DNA of 44,778 bases, from contig CAMVRM010000024.1 in assembly GCA_947169885.1 (NCBI GenBank), positions 1 to 44,778 on the forward strand, read 5' to 3'. The notes under the pieces are model-generated. The model was not told where the DNA came from and did not search any database. It worked only from the letters and a program-made list of their open reading frames with translations. The DNA is from an uncultured Ruminococcus sp. (GTDB lineage: Bacteria > Bacillota > Clostridia > Oscillospirales > Ruminococcaceae). Below, piece after piece: positions 30,801 to 38,834 of this stretch (positions within the stretch are counted from its first letter, which is position 1; each line of letters begins with the position of its first letter). Both the position numbers and the translations under genes were made by a program.

Positions 30801-31661
30801 ATGGGGGCACGTTTCGGACCCGCAGGAAACAGTGATGCTTTTTCGGCAAAGCACAAGTCAACGCTTGATGCGCCAAAGTATCTGCATGAAATGGGTCTTG
30901 ACCACTACGAATACCAGTGCGGCAGGGGAGTGCGTGTGAGCGACAAGCTTGCGGCGGCACTGAAAGCAAAAGCCGAAGCAGAGGGGATAACCCTTTCGGT
31001 ACACGCTCCGTATTTTATCTCGCTGTCATCAGTCGAGAAAGAAAAGCGTGACAACTCGATAAATTACATATTACAGTCGTGTGCGGCGGCGCAGAAGCTG
31101 GGTGCTGAGCGCATTGTTATCCACAGCGGAAGCTGTGCAAAGATGACCCGTGCGGAAGCCTTAGAGCTTGCGAAAGACACGCTTAAACGTGCGAGGGCGC
31201 AGGCGATAGAGCAGGGGTTTGAGAACATCATCTTTTGTCCCGAGACAATGGGCAAAGTCAATCAGCTGGGTGATCTGACGGAAGTTCTTGAGCTTTGCAA
31301 GCTTAACGACACGTTTCTTCCAACAGTCGACTGGGGGCATCTGAACGCAAGGACTTTCGGCGGAATAAAGGGCAAAGCTGAATATGAAGCGATGCTCAAC
31401 GAAATGGAGAATGCGCTGGGGCATGACAGACTTAGCCGTTTCCACAGTCATTTTTCAAAGATCATGTTCACAGTTCCGGGGGGCGAGAAGAAGCATCTGA
31501 CGTTTGCGGCGAATGAGGGATACGGACCCGATTATGAGCCGTTAATGGAGTTAGTTGCGAAGAAGAACTTATCGCCGATATTTGTTTGTGAGAGTGCAGG
31601 CACGCAAGACGAAGACGCATTGACGATGAAAAATTATTACCTAAAACAGCTAAATAAATAA
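30801..31661 (+). CDS. Endonuclease IV-like TIM-barrel protein
   Basis: A 286-residue AP-endonuclease family 2 protein. Metal-binding residues of endonuclease IV are recognisable: SVHAPYF (His), RIVIHSGS (His), CPETMG (Glu), VDWGHLNAR (Asp, His), RFHSHFSK (His) and CESAG (Glu). Such enzymes cut DNA at abasic sites; in Firmicutes this shorter group is often annotated as deoxyribonuclease IV, though activity is untested for many. GAGGAGGAG precedes the ATG, which follows the previous stop directly. Confidence 0.85.
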   Translation: MGARFGPAGNSDAFSAKHKSTLDAPKYLHEMGLDHYEYQCGRGVRVSDKLAAALKAKAEAEGITLSVHAPYFISLSSVEKEKRDNSINYILQSCAAAQKLGAERIVIHSGSCAKMTRAEALELAKDTLKRARAQAIEQGFENIIFCPETMGKVNQLGDLTEVLELCKLNDTFLPTVDWGHLNARTFGGIKGKAEYEAMLNEMENALGHDRLSRFHSHFSKIMFTVPGGEKKHLTFAANEGYGPDYEPLMELVAKKNLSPIFVCESAGTQDEDALTMKNYYLKQLNK

Positions 31662-31700
31662 GAAATAAGAGACAAGAGATTTGAAATAAGAAATAAGAAA
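31654..31700 (+). repeat. GATAAGA-type heptads after the endonuclease gene
   Basis: AAATAAG/AGATTTG units starting at the stop codon of the endonuclease IV-like gene and leading into repeat copy B. Confidence 0.7.
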
Positions 31701-31925
31701 GTTCTGACGTTAAACCGCACATTAGTTCAAAACAAATGAAGTGTGAGCGCCAGAGGATCAAAAGTTTTAGGAAAGAGAGTCCAGAGGGGATAACCCTTTT
31801 TCAAAAGGGTTTCCCCTTTGGTGGGAGTTTGAGGGCAAAGTCCTCATTCGCACCAAGGGTGCGATAGAAAGAAGGGCGCAAAACAAAATAAAGAATAAGC
31901 GTACAAACGTACTCTACAAGCCATA

Positions 31926-32020
31926 AAATCGGCATTTCCAAACCACATTAATAAAAGTACACAAAATGAAAGAATATCTCCTTATCGGGTAGAAGCACCA
32001 AAATGCCGATTTTAATTTTT
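31926..32020 (+). terminator. Possible terminator in repeat copy B
   Basis: AAATCGGCAT pairs with ATGCCGATTT across a long loop, then TTTAATTTTT. Could end the yqeG-endonuclease transcript. Confidence 0.5.
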
Positions 32021-32056
32021 CGGAACAGCGAAAGCGTATTCCGAAAAAGACCCCCA

Positions 32057-32097
32057 ATGGTCGCAAGACCATAACCTAAAATGTCCGAACAGGACAT
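32057..32097 (+). repeat. Pair of small perfect hairpins upstream of aroQ
   Basis: ATGGTC-GCAA-GACCAT (32057-32072) and ATGTCC-GAACA-GGACAT (32081-32097), of the same kind as those near dprA and ftsY. Confidence 0.75.
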
Positions 32098-32215
32098 TAG
32101 CAGTGAACAGCGAATAGTGAATAGTACGCTGTACAGACGGACAATGCCCGCCCCACAAAAAACAAGAATATAAAAAACACAATAATTCCGAATCAGATCG
32201 GAGGGTATTTTATTT

Positions 32216-32656
32216 ATGAGTAAGAAAATATTGGTAGTACACGGACCGAACCTTAATCTGCTGGGTGAACGTGAACCCGGTTATTACGGAAGTGACAGCT
32301 TCGCAAGCGTGAATAAGGAGATAACGGAAAAGGCGCAGGCGCTGGGATTTGAGTGCGAGATATTCCAGTCAAACAGCGAGGGCGCACTTATCGACAAGCT
32401 CCACGCCGCACGCCTTGACTGCTGCGGCGTTGTTATAAATGCAGGCGCTTACACCCATTACAGCTACGCTATACGTGATGCGATAGCCGCTATAAAGATA
32501 CCGGTTGTTGAGGTGCATATGTCGAATATCCACGCCCGTGATGAATTCAGACATACTTCCGTTATAGCTCCCGTATGCGTGGGACAGATCGCAGGCTTCG
32601 GTAAATACAGCTATCTTTTGGGCGTTGAAGCGCTGAAAAATATTGTTGAGGAGTAA
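32216..32656 (+). CDS. aroQ: Type II 3-dehydroquinate dehydratase
   Basis: A 146-residue dodecameric-type shikimate-pathway enzyme that removes water from 3-dehydroquinate. VHGPNLNLLGEREPGYYG holds the catalytic Tyr and Arg region, FQSNSEGALIDKLH and VINAGAYTHYSYAIRDA the substrate-binding residues, and VEVHMSNIHARDEFRHTSV the catalytic His. Typical length. CGGAGGG precedes the ATG. Followed by a peptidase gene seven bases on. Confidence 0.97.
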   Translation: MSKKILVVHGPNLNLLGEREPGYYGSDSFASVNKEITEKAQALGFECEIFQSNSEGALIDKLHAARLDCCGVVINAGAYTHYSYAIRDAIAAIKIPVVEVHMSNIHARDEFRHTSVIAPVCVGQIAGFGKYSYLLGVEALKNIVEE

Positions 32657-32662
32657 TTGAAA

Positions 32663-33739
32663 ATGACAGCTATCGAAAGACTAAGAACAAAACTTGCAGA
32701 GAAAAATATTGAGGGTGCGGTCATCTGCTCTGACGTGAACAGACGTTACTTCACAGGTATGAAGTCGAGCGCAGGAACGCTGCTTGTGTTCCCCGATGCG
32801 GCTTACCTGATAATTGATTTTCGCTATATCGAAAAGGCTAAGGCGACTGTTAAGGACTGCGAGGTCATACTGCAAAAGCCTGCAAAGGGTGTCTATACTC
32901 AGATACAGGAACTTTGCGACAAGCACGGAGTTGGTTCGCTTTCGGTCGAGGCTGACCGCATGACGCTTGCAGAAGCTGACAGACTTTCGGAGGAGATAGA
33001 CTGCACGCTTGAAATGAGCGACGCTCTGAGCGACTGCGTGAACGCCGTAAGACTTATCAAAACTCCCGAGGAACTTGAAAAGATGATCGCCGCACAGCGT
33101 ATCGCTGAACAGGGTCTGCTCCATATGTTCGAGTTCGTGCATGAGGGCGTTACCGAAAAGCAGATACAGCTTGAACTTGATTACTATATGCTGAGCCACG
33201 GCGCAGAAGCGCTCTCGTTCGATACTATCGCTCTCAGCGGCGTTAATACTTCCATGCCCCATGGCGTTCCCTCTGATAAGCCTGTAAAAAAAGGCGAGTT
33301 CGTTCTGCTGGACTTCGGCGCAACAGTTGACGGCTATCACAGCGATATGACACGCACTTTCTGTGTTGGTGAGCCTGACGAGGAAATGAAAAAGGTCTAT
33401 AACATCGTGCTTGAAGCACAGCTCAAAGGTATCTCCGCTGTCAAGGCAGGTATCAAGGGTTGTGAACTGGACGCTGTTGCAAGAGACTATATCGCTTCTC
33501 AGGGCTACGGCGAAGCGTTCGGTCACTCGCTGGGTCATGGTGTCGGGATCGAGATACACGAGAACCCCTACGCCGCATCTTCGAGCGATGATGTGCTTTA
33601 CGAAAATTCTGTCGTTACAGTTGAGCCGGGAATTTATCTCGAAGGAAAATTCGGTGTTCGTATCGAGGATTTCGTTATCGTTAAGCCTGACGGCTGTGTG
33701 AATATGACCGAAGCCGAGAAGAAACTTATTGTTCTTTGA
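32663..33739 (+). CDS. Xaa-Pro aminopeptidase (M24 family)
   Basis: A 358-residue metallopeptidase that releases N-terminal residues before proline. Residues 1-130 form the creatinase N-domain; the catalytic domain carries the metal ligands in LLDFGATVDGYHSDMTRTF (two Asp), GHSLGHGVG (His), TVEPGIY (Glu) and VRIEDFV (Glu). ATG 32663 is favoured because GAGGAG, in the end of aroQ, is 9 bases upstream; a TTG two codons earlier is too close. Co-transcribed with aroQ, a common pairing in Clostridia. Confidence 0.93.
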   Translation: MTAIERLRTKLAEKNIEGAVICSDVNRRYFTGMKSSAGTLLVFPDAAYLIIDFRYIEKAKATVKDCEVILQKPAKGVYTQIQELCDKHGVGSLSVEADRMTLAEADRLSEEIDCTLEMSDALSDCVNAVRLIKTPEELEKMIAAQRIAEQGLLHMFEFVHEGVTEKQIQLELDYYMLSHGAEALSFDTIALSGVNTSMPHGVPSDKPVKKGEFVLLDFGATVDGYHSDMTRTFCVGEPDEEMKKVYNIVLEAQLKGISAVKAGIKGCELDAVARDYIASQGYGEAFGHSLGHGVGIEIHENPYAASSSDDVLYENSVVTVEPGIYLEGKFGVRIEDFVIVKPDGCVNMTEAEKKLIVL

Positions 33740-33758
33740 TAAATGTAAAAGTAAATCC

Positions 33759-33796
33759 AAAAGGTGTCAGCTGTGAAAAAACTGACACCTTTTTTG
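33759..33796 (+). terminator. Convergent terminator between the peptidase and cobalamin units
   Basis: AAAGGTGTCAG pairs with CTGACACCTTT, with T-rich tails on both strands. Serves the plus-strand aroQ/peptidase unit and the minus-strand cob unit. Confidence 0.9.
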
Positions 33797-33808
33797 GTTT
33801 GTGATTAT

Positions 33809-34570
33809 TTAATTAGCAATAAGTCCGAACTTTATAAGCCGTGCATTTATCGCACCTTTTGAACGGCATAACTGCTCTGCAATCTCTTTCGTGGTCATGC
33901 CGTTGATGAACATTTCTTCAAGCTGACTGTCCTCCTCGGGCGACCACGGCTTGCCTGCGTTTTCCTGCTTTTGCTTTTTGAGAAGCTCGTGTTCCTCGTT
34001 CTCACGGACGGCAAGCTCCGCTATCTGATCTATGTTGTCAAATATGAACTGCTGTGCCTCGGCAGAATAGACGATATACTTTGTTTTCACGCCCTTTTCG
34101 TTGATAAAGTCTGCCTCGGTCATGCCGATCTGTCTGCCCTGTTCGGTGGGGACTTTGCGCTTGTTTCCTGATTCGGTGACTGTCTCTTTGAGAAGTCCTG
34201 CTGTGACTAACCAGTTGTTGAGCGTGGTGGTTTTTAGCCGAAGCATGGTGAGTTCGTCTATCTGAGCGTTGATGAGCGCTGTTACTTTTGAAGATGAAAG
34301 CGGCTTGCTGTCGGGAACGAGTGCCGACATCTGTTCGTAGGTCAGTGAGAACGGAACTTTTTCACCCTTTGGGAGTGCTGAACGCTGTACTTCGCCGCCG
34401 TTGTCGATGACTTTTTGCAGAACATTCGACACGTAGTTCAGGCACTTTGATATGCGCACCTGACGCACAACATCATCATTTGAAACAGGCTCTCCGCTCA
34501 GAGGGTCAAAGCCGTGTGCAAGACTGTCGATATACATTTTTGCACGTTCCATGATCTCGAGTTCCGTCAT
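33809..34570 (-). CDS. Conserved protein with C-terminal Myb/HTH-like domain
   Basis: A 253-residue protein. The first 200 residues form a region that recurs in Firmicutes proteins of unknown role (MTELEIMERAKMYIDSLAHG, then KCLNYVSNVLQKVIDNGG). The last 45 residues look like a Myb/GcrA-type helix-turn-helix (KPWSPEEDSQLEEMFINGMT, TTKEIAEQLCRSKGAINARL), so DNA binding is likely. It is the third gene of a minus-strand unit with cobQ and cbiC, starting two bases after the cbiC stop; whether it has anything to do with cobalamin is not known. Confidence 0.7.
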   Translation of the reverse strand: MTELEIMERAKMYIDSLAHGFDPLSGEPVSNDDVVRQVRISKCLNYVSNVLQKVIDNGGEVQRSALPKGEKVPFSLTYEQMSALVPDSKPLSSSKVTALINAQIDELTMLRLKTTTLNNWLVTAGLLKETVTESGNKRKVPTEQGRQIGMTEADFINEKGVKTKYIVYSAEAQQFIFDNIDQIAELAVRENEEHELLKKQKQENAGKPWSPEEDSQLEEMFINGMTTKEIAEQLCRSKGAINARLIKFGLIAN

Positions 34571-34572
34571 TT

Positions 34573-35208
34573 TTAATAACCCCTTTCAAGCATATATAAA
34601 AGCGCATTGCAGACCGCCGCCGCAACGTTGCTTCCGCCTTTTCTCCCCTTTGCCACGATGCAGGGAACGCCCGATTCGATAAGCAATTCTTTCGACTGGA
34701 CAACATTCACGAACCCAACAGGCATTCCTATCACAAGTTCGGGAACAAAACTGCCCTGTTCGATGTGTTCGCACAGACGTATCAGCGCAGTTGGAGCGTT
34801 CCCGACTGCGTAGATCACCTTGCGCCCAAGCTTTGCCGCTTTGTCCACCGAAGCCGCCGCCCTTGTGCTTCCAATTCGCTTTGCTTCTTCCGCAACGTCG
34901 CTGTCAGCCATAAAGCACTCGCATTCGCACCCGAACCGTGCAAGCGCTCTTTTGTTGATGCCCGACTTTGCCATATTCGTATCGGTCACGAACAAAGCGC
35001 CCTCAGAGATCGCCGCAAACGCCTTTTCGATAACACCCTCGGAAAAATACATATTATCCGCATAGTCAAAATCGGCGGTGGTGTGTATCGCACGCAGGAT
35101 AACAGGCTTTTGTTCGGGCGGAAAAGTCCTCTCGCTCAAAACGCTCTCGATTATCTCAAAACTGCGCCGCTCGATGTCGGCAGGCAGTACATATTCAAGT
35201 TCAGTCAT
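34573..35208 (-). CDS. cbiC: Precorrin-8X / cobalt-precorrin-8 methylmutase
   Basis: A 211-residue enzyme that moves a methyl group from C-11 to C-12 of the corrin ring, giving (cob)yrinic acid. RAIHTTADFDYADN holds the catalytic His (near residue 46), and GNAPTALIRLCEHI, VIGMPVGFVNVVQSKE and GRKGGSNVAAAVCNALL match the family. Its start overlaps the cobQ stop by four bases. Only two corrin genes lie here, so the rest of the pathway must be elsewhere or lacking. Confidence 0.95.
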   Translation of the reverse strand: MTELEYVLPADIERRSFEIIESVLSERTFPPEQKPVILRAIHTTADFDYADNMYFSEGVIEKAFAAISEGALFVTDTNMAKSGINKRALARFGCECECFMADSDVAEEAKRIGSTRAAASVDKAAKLGRKVIYAVGNAPTALIRLCEHIEQGSFVPELVIGMPVGFVNVVQSKELLIESGVPCIVAKGRKGGSNVAAAVCNALLYMLERGY

Positions 35209-36674
35209 ATTTCCCTCCGTGCAATTTTTCTGATAAATTCCATGTCAAGGCTGTTTCGCACTTCGTCAGCGAGCAGGTCGAGCTGTGCGCTTCGGAACTC
35301 TTTTCGTCCGATGACCTTTTGCGTAAAGTCAAGCCCCTTAGCCTTAAAGAGCGCTTTGAGCAAACGTCCCGAGACTTCCGCAGTATCGAATATGCCGTGA
35401 ACATAACAGCCTGCCGCATTATTCGCAAAACAGCCGCCTATGTTTGTGAGCGCTTCGCCGTCTGACTGTGTACGCCCCATGTGGATCTCGTAGCCCTCAA
35501 ATCCGGCACCGCTTAAAACCGAGAAAAAGCCGCCGATATCCATAAAATGACCGCTCACACGCTTCTGATGCTTTTGGCTCTCAAAAACAGTCGAGCAGGG
35601 GAGCAGTCCCAAACCCTTTATACTGCCGCCGCCCTCAGCACCAACAGGGTCTGAAATGCTCTGACCCATTATCTGGAAACCGCCGCATATCCCGAACACA
35701 GGTACGCCGCTTTCTGCGCATTTTTTCACAGCCTTGTCAAGCCCCGTGTCACGAAGCCAACACATATCAGCGACAGTGCTTTTTGTCCCGGGAATAATTA
35801 TCAGGTCGGGCGTGCCGAGTTCCGCAGGTTTTCTGACATACCGCACGGAAACGCCGTCATACTGCGTGAAAACGTCAAGATCGGTGAAGTTCGACAGCTT
35901 GGGCAGGCGGATAACTGCGATGTCGACAAGACCGTTCACAGCCGTCATTTCCAGCTTGTCCGAAAGGCTGTCCTCGTCCTCCAGCGCACAGCGGATAAAC
36001 GGCACAACGCCCAGCACAGGCTTACCGCACTTTTCCTCGAGTATCTTCACGCCGTCAGAGAACAGGCTTCTGTCGCCGCGAAATCGGTTGACAATAAGAC
36101 CCTTGACAAGCGAACGTTCGTCCTCATCAAGCAGCATGATCGTTCCGACAAGCTGTGCGAAGATGCCGCCGGGGTCGATATTACCAACGAGCAGAACAGG
36201 CGCATTTATGAACTTTGCAAGTCCCATGTTCACAATGTCATCTTTTTTCAGGTTCAGTTCAACGGGGCTTCCTGCGCCCTCGATAACGATAATATCGTGC
36301 AGTGCGGAGAGCTTTTGATAAGCGTCAAGTATTTCGGGAAGAAGTTCACGTTTATGGGCGAAGTAATCCTTTGCGGACATATCGCCTCTGACCCTGCCGT
36401 TAACGATGACCTGTGAACCGACATCGGTAGTCGGTTTAAGCAGAATGGGGTTCATGAGAGCGGAGGGTTCAAGTCCTGCGGCTTCTGCCTGGAGAGCCTG
36501 CGCACGTCCGATTTCAAGCCCGTCGGGAGTAACGAAAGAATTAAGAGCCATATTCTGGGATTTAAACGGAGCAGGGGAAAGACCGTCCTGTTTAAAGATA
36601 CGGCAGAGAGCGGCAGTCAGGAGACTTTTGCCTGCGCCGGACATAGTTCCCTGGATCATAATGGACATTGACAT
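35205..36674 (-). CDS. cobQ: Cobyric acid synthase
   Basis: A 489-residue glutamine-dependent amidotransferase that adds four amide groups to adenosyl-cobyrinic diamide. The N-terminal ATPase half opens with MIQGTMSGAGKSLLTAALCR (P-loop), with PFKSQNMALNSFVTPDG next. The C-terminal glutamine amidotransferase half has VFGICGGFQIMG (nucleophile Cys) and GCYVHGIFD (catalytic His). AAAGGAG lies 7 bases before the ATG. First gene of the cobQ-cbiC-HTH unit. The transcript leader is only about 20-30 nt, so there is no room for a cobalamin riboswitch. Confidence 0.96.
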   Translation of the reverse strand: MSMSIMIQGTMSGAGKSLLTAALCRIFKQDGLSPAPFKSQNMALNSFVTPDGLEIGRAQALQAEAAGLEPSALMNPILLKPTTDVGSQVIVNGRVRGDMSAKDYFAHKRELLPEILDAYQKLSALHDIIVIEGAGSPVELNLKKDDIVNMGLAKFINAPVLLVGNIDPGGIFAQLVGTIMLLDEDERSLVKGLIVNRFRGDRSLFSDGVKILEEKCGKPVLGVVPFIRCALEDEDSLSDKLEMTAVNGLVDIAVIRLPKLSNFTDLDVFTQYDGVSVRYVRKPAELGTPDLIIIPGTKSTVADMCWLRDTGLDKAVKKCAESGVPVFGICGGFQIMGQSISDPVGAEGGGSIKGLGLLPCSTVFESQKHQKRVSGHFMDIGGFFSVLSGAGFEGYEIHMGRTQSDGEALTNIGGCFANNAAGCYVHGIFDTAEVSGRLLKALFKAKGLDFTQKVIGRKEFRSAQLDLLADEVRNSLDMEFIRKIARREI

Positions 36675-36703
36675 AAGCGAACTCCTTTAAGTTTATCAAT
36701 ACA

Positions 36704-36732
36704 ATTATAGCAGATAAAAAGCAAAAAGTCAA
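36704..36732 (-). promoter_or_regulatory. Promoter of the cobQ unit
   Basis: Minus-strand TTGACT (36727-36732), 17-bp spacer, TATAAT (36704-36709). Confidence 0.88.
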
Positions 36733-36816
36733 TCAAATACAGCACCGCACCACAGAATTCAATTTTGATCCATTTTTTACCGTACTTTTTTTACGATGTG
36801 GCGTAAAACTATTATT

Positions 36817-37344
36817 TCAAGGAAAATGAATTTCATTTGGCTCTTTGGATATTTCATAACCGATCGCAAGAAAATATCCAAAAGAGTGAATGAGCGGATT
36901 TATTAGCACAAAGACTGTTTTTTCATAAAAAACATCTGATCGTTTAATGCCGAAAGACAGTGAGCGAACTATGCAAAAGATCAGAGCAATAATAATAACA
37001 GCGATCAGAGAAATAACAGCGTAAAAGCCGCTGAACATTATTACACCTAATATCACAAAAAATGAAAAGTTGTAAATTGATATTATTTTCAGGGACATAT
37101 CTTTTTTGATAATAATAGCAGTTGTTATGATCCCACATATTATTCCCAGTACTGATATAAATGTTATCACTGTACCAAGACCCAATAAATAAAAAAACAA
37201 AAACAGGTGAATTATAGTATGTGAGTTACACAGTACAAAAAACGTTTTTAATAGATCATACACGCTTTTTGATTTAAGATACTTTATTAATAGATCATAT
37301 TTCGATGCAAAAAATTTTTTTGATAGATCATATAAATTTCTCAT
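36817..37344 (-). CDS. Multi-pass membrane protein, unknown function
   Basis: A 175-residue protein with about four hydrophobic helices between residues 38 and 165 and a Lys/Tyr-rich cytoplasmic N-terminus containing two similar segments (YDLSKKFFASKYDLLIKYLK and SKSVYDLLKTFF). No family recognised. It is markedly more AT-rich than its neighbours, with a poor ribosome site (AGGT), and stands alone between two better-conserved units, which hints at recent acquisition. Confidence 0.65.
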   Translation of the reverse strand: MRNLYDLSKKFFASKYDLLIKYLKSKSVYDLLKTFFVLCNSHTIIHLFLFFYLLGLGTVITFISVLGIICGIITTAIIIKKDMSLKIISIYNFSFFVILGVIMFSGFYAVISLIAVIIIALIFCIVRSLSFGIKRSDVFYEKTVFVLINPLIHSFGYFLAIGYEISKEPNEIHFP

Positions 37345-37521
37345 TGTTTTTTACCTATTATAATAGTCAGAGCAATTGTTATACACAATTCCTTATGTAT
37401 TTTATATAATTATATTATACTGCATATCCAAATCAAAAACAAGATAACGGATGTCACTTTTATTGATGACAATTGTCACTTTTTTTGATGAAGAAAGAAC
37501 TAACGTAACCAAAACAAATAC

Positions 37522-37560
37522 AAATAAACTCCCCACCGCCAAAAACAGCAGTGAGGAGCA
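37522..37560 (-). terminator. Terminator of the acyl-CoA dehydratase/activase unit
   Basis: On the minus strand CTCCTCACTGC pairs with GCGGTGGGGAG around a TGTTTTTG loop, followed by TTTATTTG. Confidence 0.8.
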
Positions 37561-37571
37561 GCAGTATTATG

Positions 37572-38834
37572 TCAGAAAACTTTCTTTGCATTTGCAAGCA
37601 TAAGCTTTATGCGGTTTTCCTGATTGACTTTTGTAGCACCGGGGTCGTAGTCGATAGCCACGATGTTTGCGTTGGGATAGGCTTCCTTGATGACACGGCT
37701 CATGCCCTTTGCAACGATGTGGTTCGGCAGACAACCAAAAGGCTGTGTGCAGATGATGTTCTCAGTGCCTGTCTCGGCAAGCGCCGCCATTTCTGCGGTT
37801 ATGAGCCAGCCTTCGCCCATTTTAACGCCCTGATTCATATACTTGTCCGCCGCTTCACGCAGATGCTCGAAATCGTGGGGCGGGAAGAACTCGCCGTGTT
37901 CCTCGATTACTTTTATCTGCTCTTTCTGGAACTTGTACAAAACATCATATCCTATCATGTAAGCATAGGTGCGCATGGTCTTTACATCATAAAGCCCTGC
38001 ATCGTTGATAAGGTCGGACGCACAGTAAAGCACAAAGTCAAGCAGCCCGGGGACGTTCGGTTCACAGCCCTCCGAAATGAGAAAACTGTTCAGATCGTTG
38101 TTCGCAAGCGGTGAATACTTAACGTAGATCTCGCCCACGATGCCGACACGGGGTTTTTTCTCTTTCGTTCTCGGCAAAGATGCAAAGTCCTTGAGCATAG
38201 CACGGTAAATGTGTTTCGTGCGCATGAACTTCGACTTGTCCTCCATGAGCTTGCCCAAACGATGCTCCCAGCGTGCAAGCAGTTCATCAGTCGAATTGCG
38301 GTTTATCTCGTAGGGCTTGCACTGGTTGTATAAAAGCATCAGCATATCGCCGTAAAGCACGCTGTAAATAAGCCTTGTGATTATCGGGACGGTCATGGGG
38401 AACGCAGGGTTCGGTTCAAGCCCCGAGAAGTTCAGCGACAGCACGGGAACTTGCGGATATTCCGTGGCAATAGCCTTGCGTATCAGATAAATATAGTTTG
38501 AAGCACGGCAGCCGCCGCCTGTCTGTGATATGAGCAGAGCAACTTTGTTCACATCGTATCTGCCGCTTTTGAGCGCTTCCATGAACTGACCGATGACAAG
38601 CAGTGCAGGATAGCAGGTGTCGTTGTGGGTGTTCTTCAAGCCTTCGTCAATGACTACACGCTCACGGTTGGTGAGCAGTTCCATTTTGTAGCCGAAGTGT
38701 GCGTATGCCTTGATTATCAGGTTGAAATGAATCGGCAGCATATCGGGGACAAGTATCGTGTAGTCCTTCTTCATTTCCTCGGTAAAAGTCGTGCGCTTTA
38801 CTCTGTCGGAATACTTTTTCTGTTCCTTGCTCAA
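37572..38834 (-). CDS. 2-hydroxyacyl-CoA dehydratase-related protein
   Basis: A 420-residue protein of the 2-hydroxyacyl-CoA dehydratase D-component superfamily. Cysteines that could hold an iron-sulfur cluster occur in NDTCYPAL, GGGCRASN and CTQPFGCLPNH. In many Clostridia this region forms the C-terminal part of a single protein of about 1400 residues; here it is a separate gene overlapping its partner by four bases. The substrate is unknown and no CoA-transferase or dehydrogenase gene that would point to a fermentation pathway is beside it. Confidence 0.82.
   Translation of the reverse strand: MSKEQKKYSDRVKRTTFTEEMKKDYTILVPDMLPIHFNLIIKAYAHFGYKMELLTNRERVVIDEGLKNTHNDTCYPALLVIGQFMEALKSGRYDVNKVALLISQTGGGCRASNYIYLIRKAIATEYPQVPVLSLNFSGLEPNPAFPMTVPIITRLIYSVLYGDMLMLLYNQCKPYEINRNSTDELLARWEHRLGKLMEDKSKFMRTKHIYRAMLKDFASLPRTKEKKPRVGIVGEIYVKYSPLANNDLNSFLISEGCEPNVPGLLDFVLYCASDLINDAGLYDVKTMRTYAYMIGYDVLYKFQKEQIKVIEEHGEFFPPHDFEHLREAADKYMNQGVKMGEGWLITAEMAALAETGTENIICTQPFGCLPNHIVAKGMSRVIKEAYPNANIVAIDYDPGATKVNQENRIKLMLANAKKVF

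Larger units (their letters stand above)
31743..32099 (+). repeat. Large intergenic repeat, copy B
   Basis: About 357 bp sharing most of its blocks, in the same order, with 11591-11950: the GTCCAGAGGGGATAACCC hairpin, AAATCGGCAT...ATGCCGAT (31926-32010), AAAAGTACACAAAATGAAAG, GTAGAAGCACCAA and the CGGAA/TTCCG hairpin with GCGAAAGCG cap (about 32016-32047). Arms that differ tend to differ on both sides (CGGGA/TCCCG versus CGGAA/TTCCG), so pairing is kept. With the flanking AT-rich sequence it accounts for the 554-bp gap before aroQ. Confidence 0.85.

Noticed and set aside
32681-33760. Open frame of 359 codons antisense to the M24 peptidase gene
   Set aside because: The sense strand encodes an intact metallopeptidase with all metal ligands; the antisense frame has no supporting signals.
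36675-36780. Cobalamin riboswitch upstream of cobQ
   Set aside because: The promoter places the transcript start only about 20-30 nt before the gene; no B12-box sequence is seen.
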